From an uncultured Bacteroidales bacterium (GTDB lineage Bacteria; Bacteroidota; Bacteroidia; Bacteroidales; UBA932), in NCBI GenBank assembly GCA_945874155.1, contig CAMCFO010000020.1, positions 1-47,688 of the forward strand: DNA of 47,688 bases, read 5' to 3'. Positions 25,935 through 34,820 of this stretch are shown here, piece after piece. Position numbers and translations under genes: made by a program. The notes below the pieces were generated by a model that saw only the letters and a list, made by a program, of their open reading frames with translations, was not told where the DNA came from and did no database searches. Positions within the stretch are counted from its first letter, which is position 1. Each line of letters starts with the position of its first letter.

Positions 25935-25980
25935 GTAATATGAAAAAATCAGTTGATGCAGATTTGAATAAGATTTCAGC
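25935..25980 (+). repeat. Further copy of the dispersed 45-bp element
   Basis: Matches the 14305-14350 copy at about 38 of 46 positions, beginning with the same GTAATATGAAAAAA. It fills the gap before rnfB and overlaps the last codons of the RseC-like gene. Confidence 0.75.
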
Positions 25981-26386
25981 GGATACAAAAAACGAATTCG
26001 TTCTTGAGACGGTCCCTAAGAAGCCAGATTATGAAATAATAGAGGGCCACTCCGGCAACCGAGCCTGCTGCCACCCAGACCTCACTTTCCACAAAGCGGG
26101 AAAGCAGCAGTATCAGAATCATAAGAACCGCCAGCGGGATCACGTATGAAATCCATACTGCCTTGAGTCCCATTGACGGTTTGAGCACCAGGTCGACAAT
26201 ATCTCCGACCTTTCTTTCAGTATAGGGGTCAGTCGGCACCATCACCAGCTTGGTCTCGCTTTCGGAAAATCCGCACAACCCCTTGGCGTGACAGGCCGAA
26301 CAGGCCGAGCTGCTGACGATCTCCACTGAAGTGAAGTCCGGAGTAATCTCGACTATCTTGCCCTCGTGTGAAATTTCTTTTCCCAT
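25976..26386 (-). CDS. RseC/MucC-family protein (SoxR-reducing system type)
   Basis: 136 residues from MGKEISHEGKIVEI, four bases after the dnaB stop; a longer frame upstream is rejected because it lies in dnaB. The N-terminal half has a cysteine cluster CSACHAKGLCGF, then two membrane helices (about 71-91 and 95-115). RseC proteins accompany Rnf operons and may help in cluster assembly or electron transfer to SoxR. In this position it is probably an Rnf accessory protein. Confidence 0.88.
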   Translation of the reverse strand: MGKEISHEGKIVEITPDFTSVEIVSSSACSACHAKGLCGFSESETKLVMVPTDPYTERKVGDIVDLVLKPSMGLKAVWISYVIPLAVLMILILLLSRFVESEVWVAAGSVAGVALYYFIIWLLRDRLKNEFVFCIR

Positions 26387-26390
26387 ATAA

Positions 26391-27917
26391 TTATATGTTG
26401 TTGAATCCGGAGTCCGTAAATTCATTGCCGGAGGTGAAGGAACCCGTGTAGCCCAGATCGTCTGCCGGCACATCCTCGTTCATTGCCGAATTGACCACAT
26501 CGGCCTGGCGGTAGGTGCTGTCGGCTTCGTCCACAAAGCGCACCTCTTCGTGATGGAACCTCAACGGAACGTCTCCGATTTCACCATTACGGTGCTTGGC
26601 AATAATCAGCTGCGTCACACCGACTTCCTCTGCAGAAGCCGCCATACCCTGATAGTCCAGACGGTGTATGAAAAGCACCATATCAGCGTCCTGCTCAATG
26701 GATCCGGACTCGCGCAGGTCACTCAACTGAGGCCTTCTGCGGCTTCCGTCCCTGAGTTCGGACTGACGGGAAAGCTGTGAAAGGGCAATAATCGGAATCT
26801 GCATCTCCTTGGCCGTGGCCTTGAGAGTTCGGGAAATCGCAGCCACCTCCTGCTCCCTCATTCCGCGCAGTTCAGCAGGCCCCTGCATAAGCTGAAGGTA
26901 GTCCACAATCACCAGCTTCACCCCTTTCTGGTTCACCAGTCTCTTTACCTTTGCACGGAACTCGTTCACAGGCAGGGATGGGGTGTCGTCGATATAAAGA
27001 GGGGCTTTGGTCAGATTCGCCAGACGGGTTTCCAACTGGGTCCATTCATAAGGCTCCAGCCTGATTCCACCCTTGATTTTCTGGGCATTGAGGCGGGACT
27101 CGGAGGTCATCATACGCTTTGCCAACTGAATGGTCGGCATCTCCAGCGAGAAAATGGCCACCGGGATATTGAAGTCCACAGCAGCATTTCTGGCCACATT
27201 CAGGACGAAGGCCGTCTTACCCACCGAAGGGCGAGCCGCAAGTATGATGAGGTCCGAAGGCTGCCAGCCCTGGGTGATGCGGTCCAGGGACACGAATCCC
27301 GAAGGCACACCGCTCAGTCCCGGGTTGTCCTGGGCCGCCTGGAGGGCTTCCAAAGCATCGTTGATTGCGGTTCCTATTTGCTGGGCCTCCCTCTTGACAT
27401 TGTTCTGAATGGCTGCATAGACTTCTGTCTGGGCCATATCCATAAGGTCAGTCACATTGGCCGATTCCTTATAGGACTCCCTCAGAATCTTGCAGGAGGC
27501 GGTGATGAGTTCGCGCTGTATGCACTTCTCCTTGAGGATGCGGCAATTGTATTCGATATTGGCTGCAGAAGCCACCTTGAGCGACAGTTTCACGAGAGTC
27601 GGAGCGCCTCCTACAGCATCGAAATTGCCCTGTGCCTTGAGTTTCTGGGACACGGAAATGACATCGAGACTGACGTGTTCCGCAACCAGGGCGGACATAG
27701 CCTCGAAAATCATCTTGTTTGTCTTGGAATAGAAACAGGAAGGAGTGAGCTCCCCCATTGCTTCATCCACACTGTTGGGCTCGATAAGCAAGGCTCCGAG
27801 GACCGCCTCTTCGACATCAAGAGCCTGAGGCGGGATATTTCCCATCTCAAGCCCCAAGGTGTCCAAATTTATGTCTGAAGTCCTGTTGCGCTGTCGTGGT
27901 TTCTTGTCTTCAGCCAT
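26391..27917 (-). CDS. dnaB: Replicative DNA helicase DnaB
   Basis: Hexameric fork helicase, 508 residues. The N-terminal DnaB domain begins with PPQALDVEEAVLGALLIE. The RecA-type core has Walker A ARPSVGKTAF, Walker B LVIVDYLQLM, and a SQLSRQSELRDGSRRRPQLSDLRESGSIEQDAD block with the arginine finger. No intein is present. It has an unusually close downstream neighbour, the RseC-like gene, and a palindrome-rich 205-base upstream region. Confidence 0.97.
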   Translation of the reverse strand: MAEDKKPRQRNRTSDINLDTLGLEMGNIPPQALDVEEAVLGALLIEPNSVDEAMGELTPSCFYSKTNKMIFEAMSALVAEHVSLDVISVSQKLKAQGNFDAVGGAPTLVKLSLKVASAANIEYNCRILKEKCIQRELITASCKILRESYKESANVTDLMDMAQTEVYAAIQNNVKREAQQIGTAINDALEALQAAQDNPGLSGVPSGFVSLDRITQGWQPSDLIILAARPSVGKTAFVLNVARNAAVDFNIPVAIFSLEMPTIQLAKRMMTSESRLNAQKIKGGIRLEPYEWTQLETRLANLTKAPLYIDDTPSLPVNEFRAKVKRLVNQKGVKLVIVDYLQLMQGPAELRGMREQEVAAISRTLKATAKEMQIPIIALSQLSRQSELRDGSRRRPQLSDLRESGSIEQDADMVLFIHRLDYQGMAASAEEVGVTQLIIAKHRNGEIGDVPLRFHHEEVRFVDEADSTYRQADVVNSAMNEDVPADDLGYTGSFTSGNEFTDSGFNNI

Positions 27918-27930
27918 TAGTCAGTAACTC

Positions 27931-27988
27931 AAGTTTCGCAAGTCTTAATTATATGATTTAAAGTTCATTGGAAAGACTTGCGAAACTT
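27931..27988. repeat. 16-bp perfect inverted repeat
   Basis: AAGTTTCGCAAGTCTT at 27931-27946 and its exact complement at 27973-27988, with 26 A/T-rich bases between. The half-site TTTCGCA recurs as an inverted pair at 28087-28104. Confidence 0.95.
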
Positions 27989-28033
27989 TGCCAACGCACT
28001 TTCTTTTTATATCCACGTTACCCCCGCCCTAAA

Positions 28034-28104
28034 TCCCTCCCCTCGGGGGAGGGACTTTGTCGGGCCGAAGGCCCTCCTTAAGCGGTGTTTCGCACTTGCG
28101 AAAC
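28034..28104. repeat. Cluster of three hairpins, likely dispersed intergenic repeat
   Basis: TCCCTCCCC/GGGGAGGGA (loop TCG), GGGCC/GGCCC (loop GAA) and GTTTCGCA/TGCGAAAC (loop CT) follow in series. Such GC-rich modules are typical of dispersed intergenic palindromes; copy number in the genome cannot be judged here. Confidence 0.8.
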
Positions 28105-28122
28105 TTAAATCAATAGTGTATT

Positions 28123-28941
28123 CTATTCGAAATTGTCCGGGTTAACGAGGATTCTGCCGCAGTACTCGCAGATGATGAGCTTCTTGTTGGATGCGATGTT
28201 GATCAGCTGCTGTGGAGCTATGGTGCTGAAACATCCGCCGCAAGAATTGCCGTTATAGACGCTCACCACAGCAAGGTGGTTGTTCACACTCTGACGGATG
28301 CGGTCGTAGGCACTCATAGTCCTGGCGTCAATCTTCTTCGCGCACTCTTCCCTCTTTGTCTGGAGCACCTGCTCATCCTTGGCTGTGGATTCCACGATGG
28401 ATGAAAGTTCGGATTTCTTCGCCACAAGGTCACCGTTGCGGATTGCGAGTTTCTCCTTGATGAAGGCAATTTCCTGCTTCTTCTCTTCAATTCTCTCCTT
28501 TGCCTCGCCTATGTTCTTTTCTGCAATCTGACGGACAAGTTCCTGGTTCTCGATTTCCTTGTTGATTGAGTCGTATTCGCGGCTGTTGGAGATGTTCTGA
28601 AGCTGAGCGCGGTATTTCTCAATCTGGAGATCACACTCGGATATATTGTGCTTGTTCTCCGCTATGCCTTTAGTGAACTCGACCACGAGCAGGTTGAGAT
28701 GGTCTGCCTTGGCCTTGAGTTCGGCAATTTCGTTTTCAAGTCTCTCAACCTCCATCGGAAGCTCTCCACGCAGCTGTACGATCTTGTCTATCGCGCAGTC
28801 TGTCTGCTGAAGTTCGTAGAGGGCCTTGAGCTTCTCCGGAACGCTGGTCTCGGAATCCGCAAAACTCTTCCTGATGGACACGAAGGTCTCGTGGCGGTCG
28901 ATCGGAGTCTCGATTTTCTGTGTCTTTTTTGTAGTCGCCAT
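28123..28941 (-). CDS. C4-type zinc-ribbon coiled-coil protein (COG1579-like)
   Basis: 272 residues. A long coiled coil (about 50-205, heptads rich in Glu, Lys and Leu) is followed by a C-terminal zinc ribbon: CGGCFSTIAPQQ and, 24 residues later, CEYCGRIL. This is the family next to Nif3-like genes in many bacteria. Its biochemical role is unknown, with a nucleic-acid link suspected. It is five bases after the Nif3-like gene and may also have its own promoter. Confidence 0.88.
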   Translation of the reverse strand: MATTKKTQKIETPIDRHETFVSIRKSFADSETSVPEKLKALYELQQTDCAIDKIVQLRGELPMEVERLENEIAELKAKADHLNLLVVEFTKGIAENKHNISECDLQIEKYRAQLQNISNSREYDSINKEIENQELVRQIAEKNIGEAKERIEEKKQEIAFIKEKLAIRNGDLVAKKSELSSIVESTAKDEQVLQTKREECAKKIDARTMSAYDRIRQSVNNHLAVVSVYNGNSCGGCFSTIAPQQLINIASNKKLIICEYCGRILVNPDNFE

Positions 28942-28946
28942 ATAGC

Positions 28947-29744
28947 TTATAAATAAAATACCGGGTTGTTGTTACTTTTTTGCGCAATGCGAACCGCAAA
29001 GGTAGGAAAATTTTTCTGAATCAAGGAAAATAAAATGGACACAATGTCTATTTCACTCTCATAATGTCCTATGTCCATAACCATAAAGCCTTCAGGCGTG
29101 AAAAAATGGTGATAGGAAACATCTCCGCAAAGATAGAGTTGGGCTCCTGCTGCACGGGCCCTGTCCACAAGCGAACTTCCGGCACCACCGCAAGCAGCAA
29201 CCCTGCGTATGAGTCCGTCTGAAGGTCGCGAACACCTCACATAGGGCAGTCCGAAGGCCTCCTTCACCTTTTCAATGGCCCTGTCTGATGAAAGAGCTTC
29301 CGGGAAATCCCCTATGATGCCCAGCCCGCAGCCGAAACCTTCCGAGCTCACCGCCGCATCGTAGTCCAGCACCGACACATTCTCCAGTCCGAGCCTCCTG
29401 GCTATGGCCCAGCTCACCCCTCCCGGAGCCTTGTCGGCGGAAGTATGGGCACAATAGACAGCCACCCCGGCCCTAATGGCCCTTATCAGCGCATCCCCGA
29501 CCGGATCGGCCTCGTCCACCTTCTTGAGTCCGTGGAAAATCAGAGGATGGTGGGTTACAACCATATTTGCCCCGCATTCCACTGCCTCATCAATGAGGGC
29601 CCGGGTGCAGTCGAAGCCCACGAGCACGCCTGTCAGTTCAGCATCGGGACTTCCGGCACAGAGTCCGCAATTGTCCCAATTCTCCTGAATTTCCACCGGT
29701 GCGAAGGATTCTATGACCCGCACCACATCTGCTATTGTTGCCAT
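28947..29744 (-). CDS. Nif3-like dinuclear metal-centre protein
   Basis: 265 residues of the NIF3/YbgI family, which forms toroidal hexamers. The metal ligands are in VVTHHPLIFHGLKK, AHTSADKAPGGVSWAIA and near the C-terminus MDIGHYESE. ENWDNCGLCAGSP near the start is conserved. This is the short form without the PII-like insert. No activity is established. It is five bases after the MerR gene. Confidence 0.93.
   Translation of the reverse strand: MATIADVVRVIESFAPVEIQENWDNCGLCAGSPDAELTGVLVGFDCTRALIDEAVECGANMVVTHHPLIFHGLKKVDEADPVGDALIRAIRAGVAVYCAHTSADKAPGGVSWAIARRLGLENVSVLDYDAAVSSEGFGCGLGIIGDFPEALSSDRAIEKVKEAFGLPYVRCSRPSDGLIRRVAACGGAGSSLVDRARAAGAQLYLCGDVSYHHFFTPEGFMVMDIGHYESEIDIVSILFSLIQKNFPTFAVRIAQKSNNNPVFYL
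28997..29024 (-). promoter_or_regulatory. Possible internal promoter before the zinc-ribbon gene
   Basis: TACCTTTG (minus strand, 29004-28997) with TTG at 29024-29022, spacing 17 bases, slightly short of the usual 19. It lies inside the end of the Nif3-like gene. Confidence 0.45.
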
Positions 29745-29749
29745 AAGAA

Positions 29750-30067
29750 TTATAAGTTTTTGGCGACATCGGTCAGCATATTCCTGATGGATGTCAGCGA
29801 TTCCACAATTTTCTGCATTCTTTCAGTTCCCTTGCGGTCCTCGTCCATCCTCTTCGTGGCCCCTTCGATGGTCAGGCGCTCGGTCTTCAGGAGATGGCGT
29901 ATGAGCTTGAGAGCCTCGATGTCGTCCTTGCGGTAAACCCTGTTGCCCTTGGCTGTTCTTGTGGGGCGCACGAAACGGGGGAAGGAATTGCTCCAGAAAC
30001 GGATTGTGGAGTTGTTCTCCCCCAGTATTCCGGAGACTTCGCCTATAGAGTAAAACTGCTTTTCCAT
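29750..30067 (-). CDS. MerR-family transcriptional regulator
   Basis: 105 residues. The MerR winged helix is clear: FYSIGEVSGILGENNSTIRFW, then KGNRVYRKDDIEALKLIRHLL. A short C-terminal helix ends the protein. There is no separate effector domain, nor cysteine ligand for metals, so the inducer is unknown. This short form commonly accompanies M23 peptidase and alaS genes in Bacteroidota. It is 11 bases after the second M23 gene. Confidence 0.9.
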   Translation of the reverse strand: MEKQFYSIGEVSGILGENNSTIRFWSNSFPRFVRPTRTAKGNRVYRKDDIEALKLIRHLLKTERLTIEGATKRMDEDRKGTERMQKIVESLTSIRNMLTDVAKNL

Positions 30068-30078
30068 ATAATTTTGAA

Positions 30079-31038
30079 CTAATCCATTGACTGCTTTGTG
30101 ACTGAGGAAATGACCAGCATATCCACATAGTCCGACACTCCGAATGACGCAAACATATAATTGACAGGGTTCATCACGAGCGTATCCTTCAGCACCTCGT
30201 AGTGCAGGTGTGGCGCATAGGCATTGCCGGAGACTCCCACTCCGCCCAGTTTGGTGCCTGTACGGACTTTGGTGCCTTGCCGCACGGAAATGGACGAAAG
30301 ATGTGCGTATCTTGTGAAATAGCCTCCCGGATGACTGACGGTCACCACATTGCCCTGTACTTTCATAGACCTTTTTACCTCCGTCACAACCCCTTCCCCG
30401 GCAGACAGCACAGGCAGGTCAGCATCCGAAATGATGTCCATACCCCTATGATACACAGGCACTTTGTAGAAAGGATTGATTTTGTCCCCCACCGTTGCTC
30501 CCACCTGGGCCGGTGACAGTTTGCCTATAGGGGCTGACATAGGCGGCAAGATGATGCCTCCGGAAAGCTGTTCCATAACGGCACGCAGATTGGCTTCCAC
30601 GGACGAGGCCTTCTCTTCGAGGGAACGGAGCTTGCCGGCGGAATATTCAGTGACACGGCTGTCTGGAATGGTGTCTATGCCGCCGAGAAAGGCGAAGGAC
30701 TTCATCACGTCCAGTTTCGGGGCATCGCTGCGGAAAATCGAACGGTAGATGATGCTGTCGCAGTTTGCGAGATAGAGCAGTTCGTCGGCAAGCATATCGG
30801 CTTTTTCCTGCAGGCGGGGAATCTGCTCCTGGTAGGCCCTGTTCTGCTCAATCAGAACGGTTTCCTCCTTTGTGTTGAAGAAAAGGGAGAAGAGCAGATA
30901 GACTATGAGCGTGAAACTGATGGCGGAAGTCAGGTACATCGCGAGGAAATGCAATACCGTGCCTAAGGTCAGTCCGTCCTTGCGCAGGCTCAGGCTGTCC
31001 TTGTCGAATATGTAACCTTTCTTTTCCTTCCTTGCCAT
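30079..31038 (-). CDS. M23-family (LytM) peptidase, second copy
   Basis: 319 residues from ATG 31038, two bases after the stop of the first M23 gene; the longer frame inside that gene is rejected. N-terminal cytoplasmic KKGYIFDKDSLSL, a membrane helix at about 28-52 and a coiled region precede a LytM domain. Zinc ligands are HRGMDI and APHLHYEV (HxxxD and HxH), so it should be an active endopeptidase for peptide cross-links. It is a diverged paralogue of its neighbour. Confidence 0.9.
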   Translation of the reverse strand: MARKEKKGYIFDKDSLSLRKDGLTLGTVLHFLAMYLTSAISFTLIVYLLFSLFFNTKEETVLIEQNRAYQEQIPRLQEKADMLADELLYLANCDSIIYRSIFRSDAPKLDVMKSFAFLGGIDTIPDSRVTEYSAGKLRSLEEKASSVEANLRAVMEQLSGGIILPPMSAPIGKLSPAQVGATVGDKINPFYKVPVYHRGMDIISDADLPVLSAGEGVVTEVKRSMKVQGNVVTVSHPGGYFTRYAHLSSISVRQGTKVRTGTKLGGVGVSGNAYAPHLHYEVLKDTLVMNPVNYMFASFGVSDYVDMLVISSVTKQSMD

Positions 31039-31040
31039 AA

Positions 31041-32051
31041 TCAATTCCTGACTACCCTCCTGGGGTCGATTACCACTCTGCCCGCATTCTTCCTGGAGAC
31101 CTGGGCCATTGTTGCATATTCCTCCACGCTCATATTCAAGTCCATATAGTTTGCCGGATTGGTGGGCCGGCCCTTGTAGATCACCTCGTAGTGCAGGTGA
31201 GAGCCGGTGGATTTGCCAGTGTTGCCCACACTGCCTATGCACTCTCCCCTCTGCACTTTCATTCCCTCCACCACGTTCACAAAACTCAGGTGGGCATACC
31301 TTGTTTTGTAGCCGAAACCGTGGTTGATGATTATCTGATTGCCGTATCCCCTCAAATCGAAACGCACGGACTCCACGACCCCGTCTCCGGTCACATACAC
31401 AGGCTCGCCCTTCTTTGCGGCGAAGTCCAGACCCTGATGGAAGGCCGGTCTGCCGGTCTTGGGGTCGGCCCTGCGTCCGAAGGTGCTGGAGATGCGATAG
31501 TGCTTCCGGTCAGGGCAGATTGGCGGGATGATGGGCACGCTGGAAGCCATATCACCGGCCTGTCTGGCAAGTCTGAGCACCTCGTCGAAGGATTTGGACT
31601 GGATGAAGGCTTTCTTGCTCAGCTGGTCCGTACGCACCACCACGTCCGCAAAGTCGAGGCTGTAACCTCCCTCATAAAGCCATTCGTAACGGTTCACCCC
31701 CTGAAATCCCGCATCCCTCACATCGGGAGATATGCGGCTCATACCCAGAACGGTACGATAGATTTCGTCGTCGCGCAAACGGAGGATTTCCAACCTTCTG
31801 TCGGCATCCTGCACGAAGGTCCCGAACATTTCTATGCGGGACAGCAGGGCTGCATTGCGCTTTTTAAGGAGGGTGGTTTTGGGAAGCTCCAGATTGAATA
31901 CCGATGTGAGCAGCCAGAGATTGAAGATTCCGGTGAGCAGACCTCCGACTATGAGAAAAAAATACACGGCGAGCCTTCTTTTGAAGTCGCTCCCCTGCTC
32001 CTCATAAAGCAGGGTTTGGGGATTGAATATGTATTTTTTAAGGTCTGGCAT
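31041..32051 (-). CDS. M23-family (LytM) peptidase, first copy
   Basis: 336 residues from ATG 32051 (MPDLKKYIFNPQTLLYEEQG). A membrane helix at about 27-49 and a coiled region lead to a LytM domain with HQGLDFAAKKGEPV and GSHLHYEV, so the HxxxD and HxH zinc sites are complete. The GNQIIINHGFGYKTRYAHLS strand is typical. It sits divergently from alaS with its own -7 box. Likely a periplasmic peptidoglycan endopeptidase anchored in the inner membrane. Confidence 0.92.
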   Translation of the reverse strand: MPDLKKYIFNPQTLLYEEQGSDFKRRLAVYFFLIVGGLLTGIFNLWLLTSVFNLELPKTTLLKKRNAALLSRIEMFGTFVQDADRRLEILRLRDDEIYRTVLGMSRISPDVRDAGFQGVNRYEWLYEGGYSLDFADVVVRTDQLSKKAFIQSKSFDEVLRLARQAGDMASSVPIIPPICPDRKHYRISSTFGRRADPKTGRPAFHQGLDFAAKKGEPVYVTGDGVVESVRFDLRGYGNQIIINHGFGYKTRYAHLSFVNVVEGMKVQRGECIGSVGNTGKSTGSHLHYEVIYKGRPTNPANYMDLNMSVEEYATMAQVSRKNAGRVVIDPRRVVRN

Positions 32052-32055
32052 CGTG

Positions 32056-32063
32056 CAAATATA
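32056..32063 (-). promoter_or_regulatory. -7 box of the M23-MerR-Nif3 run
   Basis: TATATTTG on the minus strand, five bases before the start codon at 32051, which would give an almost leaderless message. If that is too close, the true start is an upstream ATG at 32111. Confidence 0.4.
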
Positions 32064-32180
32064 CTGTTTTTTATAAAAAAGTTGTAATTTCGCGGGATAT
32101 TTTGCCCTCATCCTCGCGGTTTGGAGGGGGAAGCCCTGCGGAAGGGAGTATTTTGATGAAAAATTGAAAATTAAACATAT

Positions 32181-34796
32181 ATGATGACATCAAAGGAAAT
32201 CAGAAAAGCCTATCTTGACTTTTTTGCATCAAAGGGGCACACAATCGTGCCTTCAGCACCTATGGTCGTAAAGAACGACCCTACACTTATGTTCACCAAC
32301 GCCGGTATGAACCAGTTCAAGGACTGGCTCCTGGGCAACAGCCCTGCTCCGTTCCCGAGAGCGACGGACAGCCAGAAGTGTCTGAGGGTGAGCGGAAAAC
32401 ACAATGACCTTGAAGAAGTGGGGCACGACACCTACCACCACACCATGTTCGAGATGCTCGGCAACTGGAGCTTTGGGGACTATTTCAAGAACGAAGCCAT
32501 CGACTGGGCGTGGGAACTGCTCACCGAGGTGTACAAGATAGACAAGGACAGGCTTTATGCAACCGTGTTCGAGGGTTCTGCAGAAGACGGCACGGCTCTC
32601 GATTCCGAAGCGCGCGACCGCTGGCTCACACACCTGCCTGCTGACAGGGTGCTGCTCGGAAACAAGCACGACAACTTCTGGGAAATGGGCGACACGGGTC
32701 CCTGCGGTCCCTGCTCCGAAATCCACGTGGACCTGCGCGATGACGCTGAGAGACAGGCAATTCCGGGTGCAGAACTGGTGAACAAGGGACATCATCTGGT
32801 AATCGAAATATGGAACCTCGTGTTTATGCAGTACAACCGCAAGGCTGACGGGTCGCTGGAGTTGTTGCCTCATCGGAATGTGGACACGGGAATGGGCTTC
32901 GAGAGGCTCTGTATGACCCTTCAGGGCAAGAAGAGCAATTATGACACCGACGTCTTCACCGGAATGATAGGCAAAATCGAAGAACTTTCGGGCAAGAAAT
33001 ACGGCTCGGATGAGAATGTGGACGTGGCAATGAGGGTTATTGCAGACCACATACGCGCCATATCATTCTCCATTGCGGACGGCCAGCTGCCATCCAATGT
33101 GAAAGCGGGTTATGTAATCCGGCGAATCCTTCGCAGGGCCGTGCGCTACGGCTACACCTTCCTCGGCTTCAATGAGCCTTTCCTCTGCCGTCTCGTGGGA
33201 CAGCTCGTGGACGATATGGGCGAGTTCTATCCTGAAATCGCAAAACAGCAGACTCTCATAGAAAAGGTAATCCGGGAAGAGGAAATGGCCTTCCTGCGCA
33301 CTCTGGACAGGGGAATCAAGCTCATAGAGAGCATAATGGAGAAGAGCTCCGACACCAAGGTCATCAAGGGCGAGGATGCTTTCACGCTCTACGACACCTT
33401 CGGTTTCCCTATAGACCTGAGCGAGCTCATAGCATCCGAAAGAGGCTTCAGCATAGACCTCAAGGGCTTCGAAATTGAACTTCAGAAGCAGAAGGAAAGG
33501 GCACGCAACGCCACTGCAAACGAATTCGGAGACTGGGTAGAATTCCACCACTGCGACGAAGTGGAGTTCCTTGGATATGATTTCACGGAGGTGGAAGGAG
33601 CCCTGCTCGCACGTCACAGAAAGGTGAAACAGAAGAACCGCGAGATGATTCAGCTGGTGTTTGACCGCACTCCTTTCTACGGAGAAATGGGAGGAGAAGT
33701 CGGAGATTCAGGATGGATTGAGTCCGAGAACGGCGAGAGAATCAGGATTCTGGACACCGTGAAGGAAAACAACCTCACCATACACATCGCAGAGAAACTG
33801 CCTTCGGACTGCTCCTGCCCGTTCAAGCTGACTGTGGATGCACAGAGGAGGCAGAACATAGCCAACAACCACAGTTGCACTCACCTTCTTCATCAGGCAC
33901 TGCGCGAAATTCTGGGCAGCCATGTGGAGCAGAAAGGCTCTTATGTGACCCCGGACTATTTCCGCTTCGACTTCTCGCATTTCGAGAAACTCTCCGACGA
34001 GCAGATCGACAGGGTGGAAAAGAGGGTGAACGAGCTCATACGCCAGAACAATCCGCTTTGCGAAAAGAGGGACGGGACTATGGAAGAGGCCAACAGGATG
34101 GGTGCAATGGCCCTGTTCGGTGAGAAATACGGTGACAAGGTGAGGATAGTCAAATTCGGCGAGTCCGTGGAACTTTGCGGAGGATGCCACACATCTGCAA
34201 CCGGCAACATAGGCTTCTTCAAGATTGTGTCCGAAAGCGCCATCGCAGCAGGCATAAGGAGAATCGAAGCCAAGACTGGACTTGAGGCGGAAAATGCGGT
34301 TGACGTGATGGAACACGCCCTGCGCAGCGCCAAGGCTCTGTTCAACAATGCACCGGACCTTGCTGCGGCCATAGGCAAACTCATAGCGGAAAACGATGCC
34401 TTCAAGAAGGAAATCGAGGCTGTGGCCAAGGAAAAGGCGGCATCCCTCAAGCAGATACTTGTGGACAGCGCAAAGGACATCAACGGAGTGAGCGTGGTGG
34501 TGGTCCGTACGGATTCAGACCCGAACCTGCTCCGCAACGCAGCGTTTATGCTTCAGAAGGAGGCCAGCAATTTTGCGATGATCGCGGCATTTGCCCACGA
34601 AGGCAAGCCTCAGCTTATGGTTATGTACTCCGCCGACCTGGTGGCAAAGGGACATAATGCGGGAGCTGACGTGAAAGAAGCTGCCAAAGCCATACTCGGA
34701 GGAGGTGGCGGACAGCCGGGACTTGCAACCGCAGGAGGGAAGAATGTGGACGGTCTGGACGAGGCTGCACGAGTGCTCCTTTCAAAACTGGGTTGA
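32181..34796 (+). CDS. alaS: Alanyl-tRNA synthetase
   Basis: 871 residues, full length for the family. The aminoacylation domain has [28 protein letters not shown] and [12 protein letters not shown]. The editing domain holds the zinc ligands [12 protein letters not shown] and [13 protein letters not shown], and the C-Ala domain ends with [15 protein letters not shown]. The start may be the second ATG at 32184. It is followed after 24 bases by the lptG-fmt gene. Confidence 0.97.
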   Translation: MMTSKEIRKAYLDFFASKGHTIVPSAPMVVKNDPTLMFTNAGMNQFKDWLLGNSPAPFPRATDSQKCLRVSGKHNDLEEVGHDTYHHTMFEMLGNWSFGDYFKNEAIDWAWELLTEVYKIDKDRLYATVFEGSAEDGTALDSEARDRWLTHLPADRVLLGNKHDNFWEMGDTGPCGPCSEIHVDLRDDAERQAIPGAELVNKGHHLVIEIWNLVFMQYNRKADGSLELLPHRNVDTGMGFERLCMTLQGKKSNYDTDVFTGMIGKIEELSGKKYGSDENVDVAMRVIADHIRAISFSIADGQLPSNVKAGYVIRRILRRAVRYGYTFLGFNEPFLCRLVGQLVDDMGEFYPEIAKQQTLIEKVIREEEMAFLRTLDRGIKLIESIMEKSSDTKVIKGEDAFTLYDTFGFPIDLSELIASERGFSIDLKGFEIELQKQKERARNATANEFGDWVEFHHCDEVEFLGYDFTEVEGALLARHRKVKQKNREMIQLVFDRTPFYGEMGGEVGDSGWIESENGERIRILDTVKENNLTIHIAEKLPSDCSCPFKLTVDAQRRQNIANNHSCTHLLHQALREILGSHVEQKGSYVTPDYFRFDFSHFEKLSDEQIDRVEKRVNELIRQNNPLCEKRDGTMEEANRMGAMALFGEKYGDKVRIVKFGESVELCGGCHTSATGNIGFFKIVSESAIAAGIRRIEAKTGLEAENAVDVMEHALRSAKALFNNAPDLAAAIGKLIAENDAFKKEIEAVAKEKAASLKQILVDSAKDINGVSVVVVRTDSDPNLLRNAAFMLQKEASNFAMIAAFAHEGKPQLMVMYSADLVAKGHNAGADVKEAAKAILGGGGGQPGLATAGGKNVDGLDEAARVLLSKLG

Positions 34797-34820
34797 TAAG
34801 CCTTCGGGACAACAGGCGAG

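Larger units (their letters stand above)
27918..28122. other. Palindrome-rich spacer upstream of dnaB
   Basis: 205 bases without a gene between the zinc-ribbon gene and dnaB. Four inverted repeats crowd it. A 16-bp perfect pair lies at 27931-27946/27973-27988; a 9-bp GC hairpin at 28034-28054; a 5-bp hairpin at 28062-28074; an 8-bp hairpin at 28087-28104. Confidence 0.85.
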
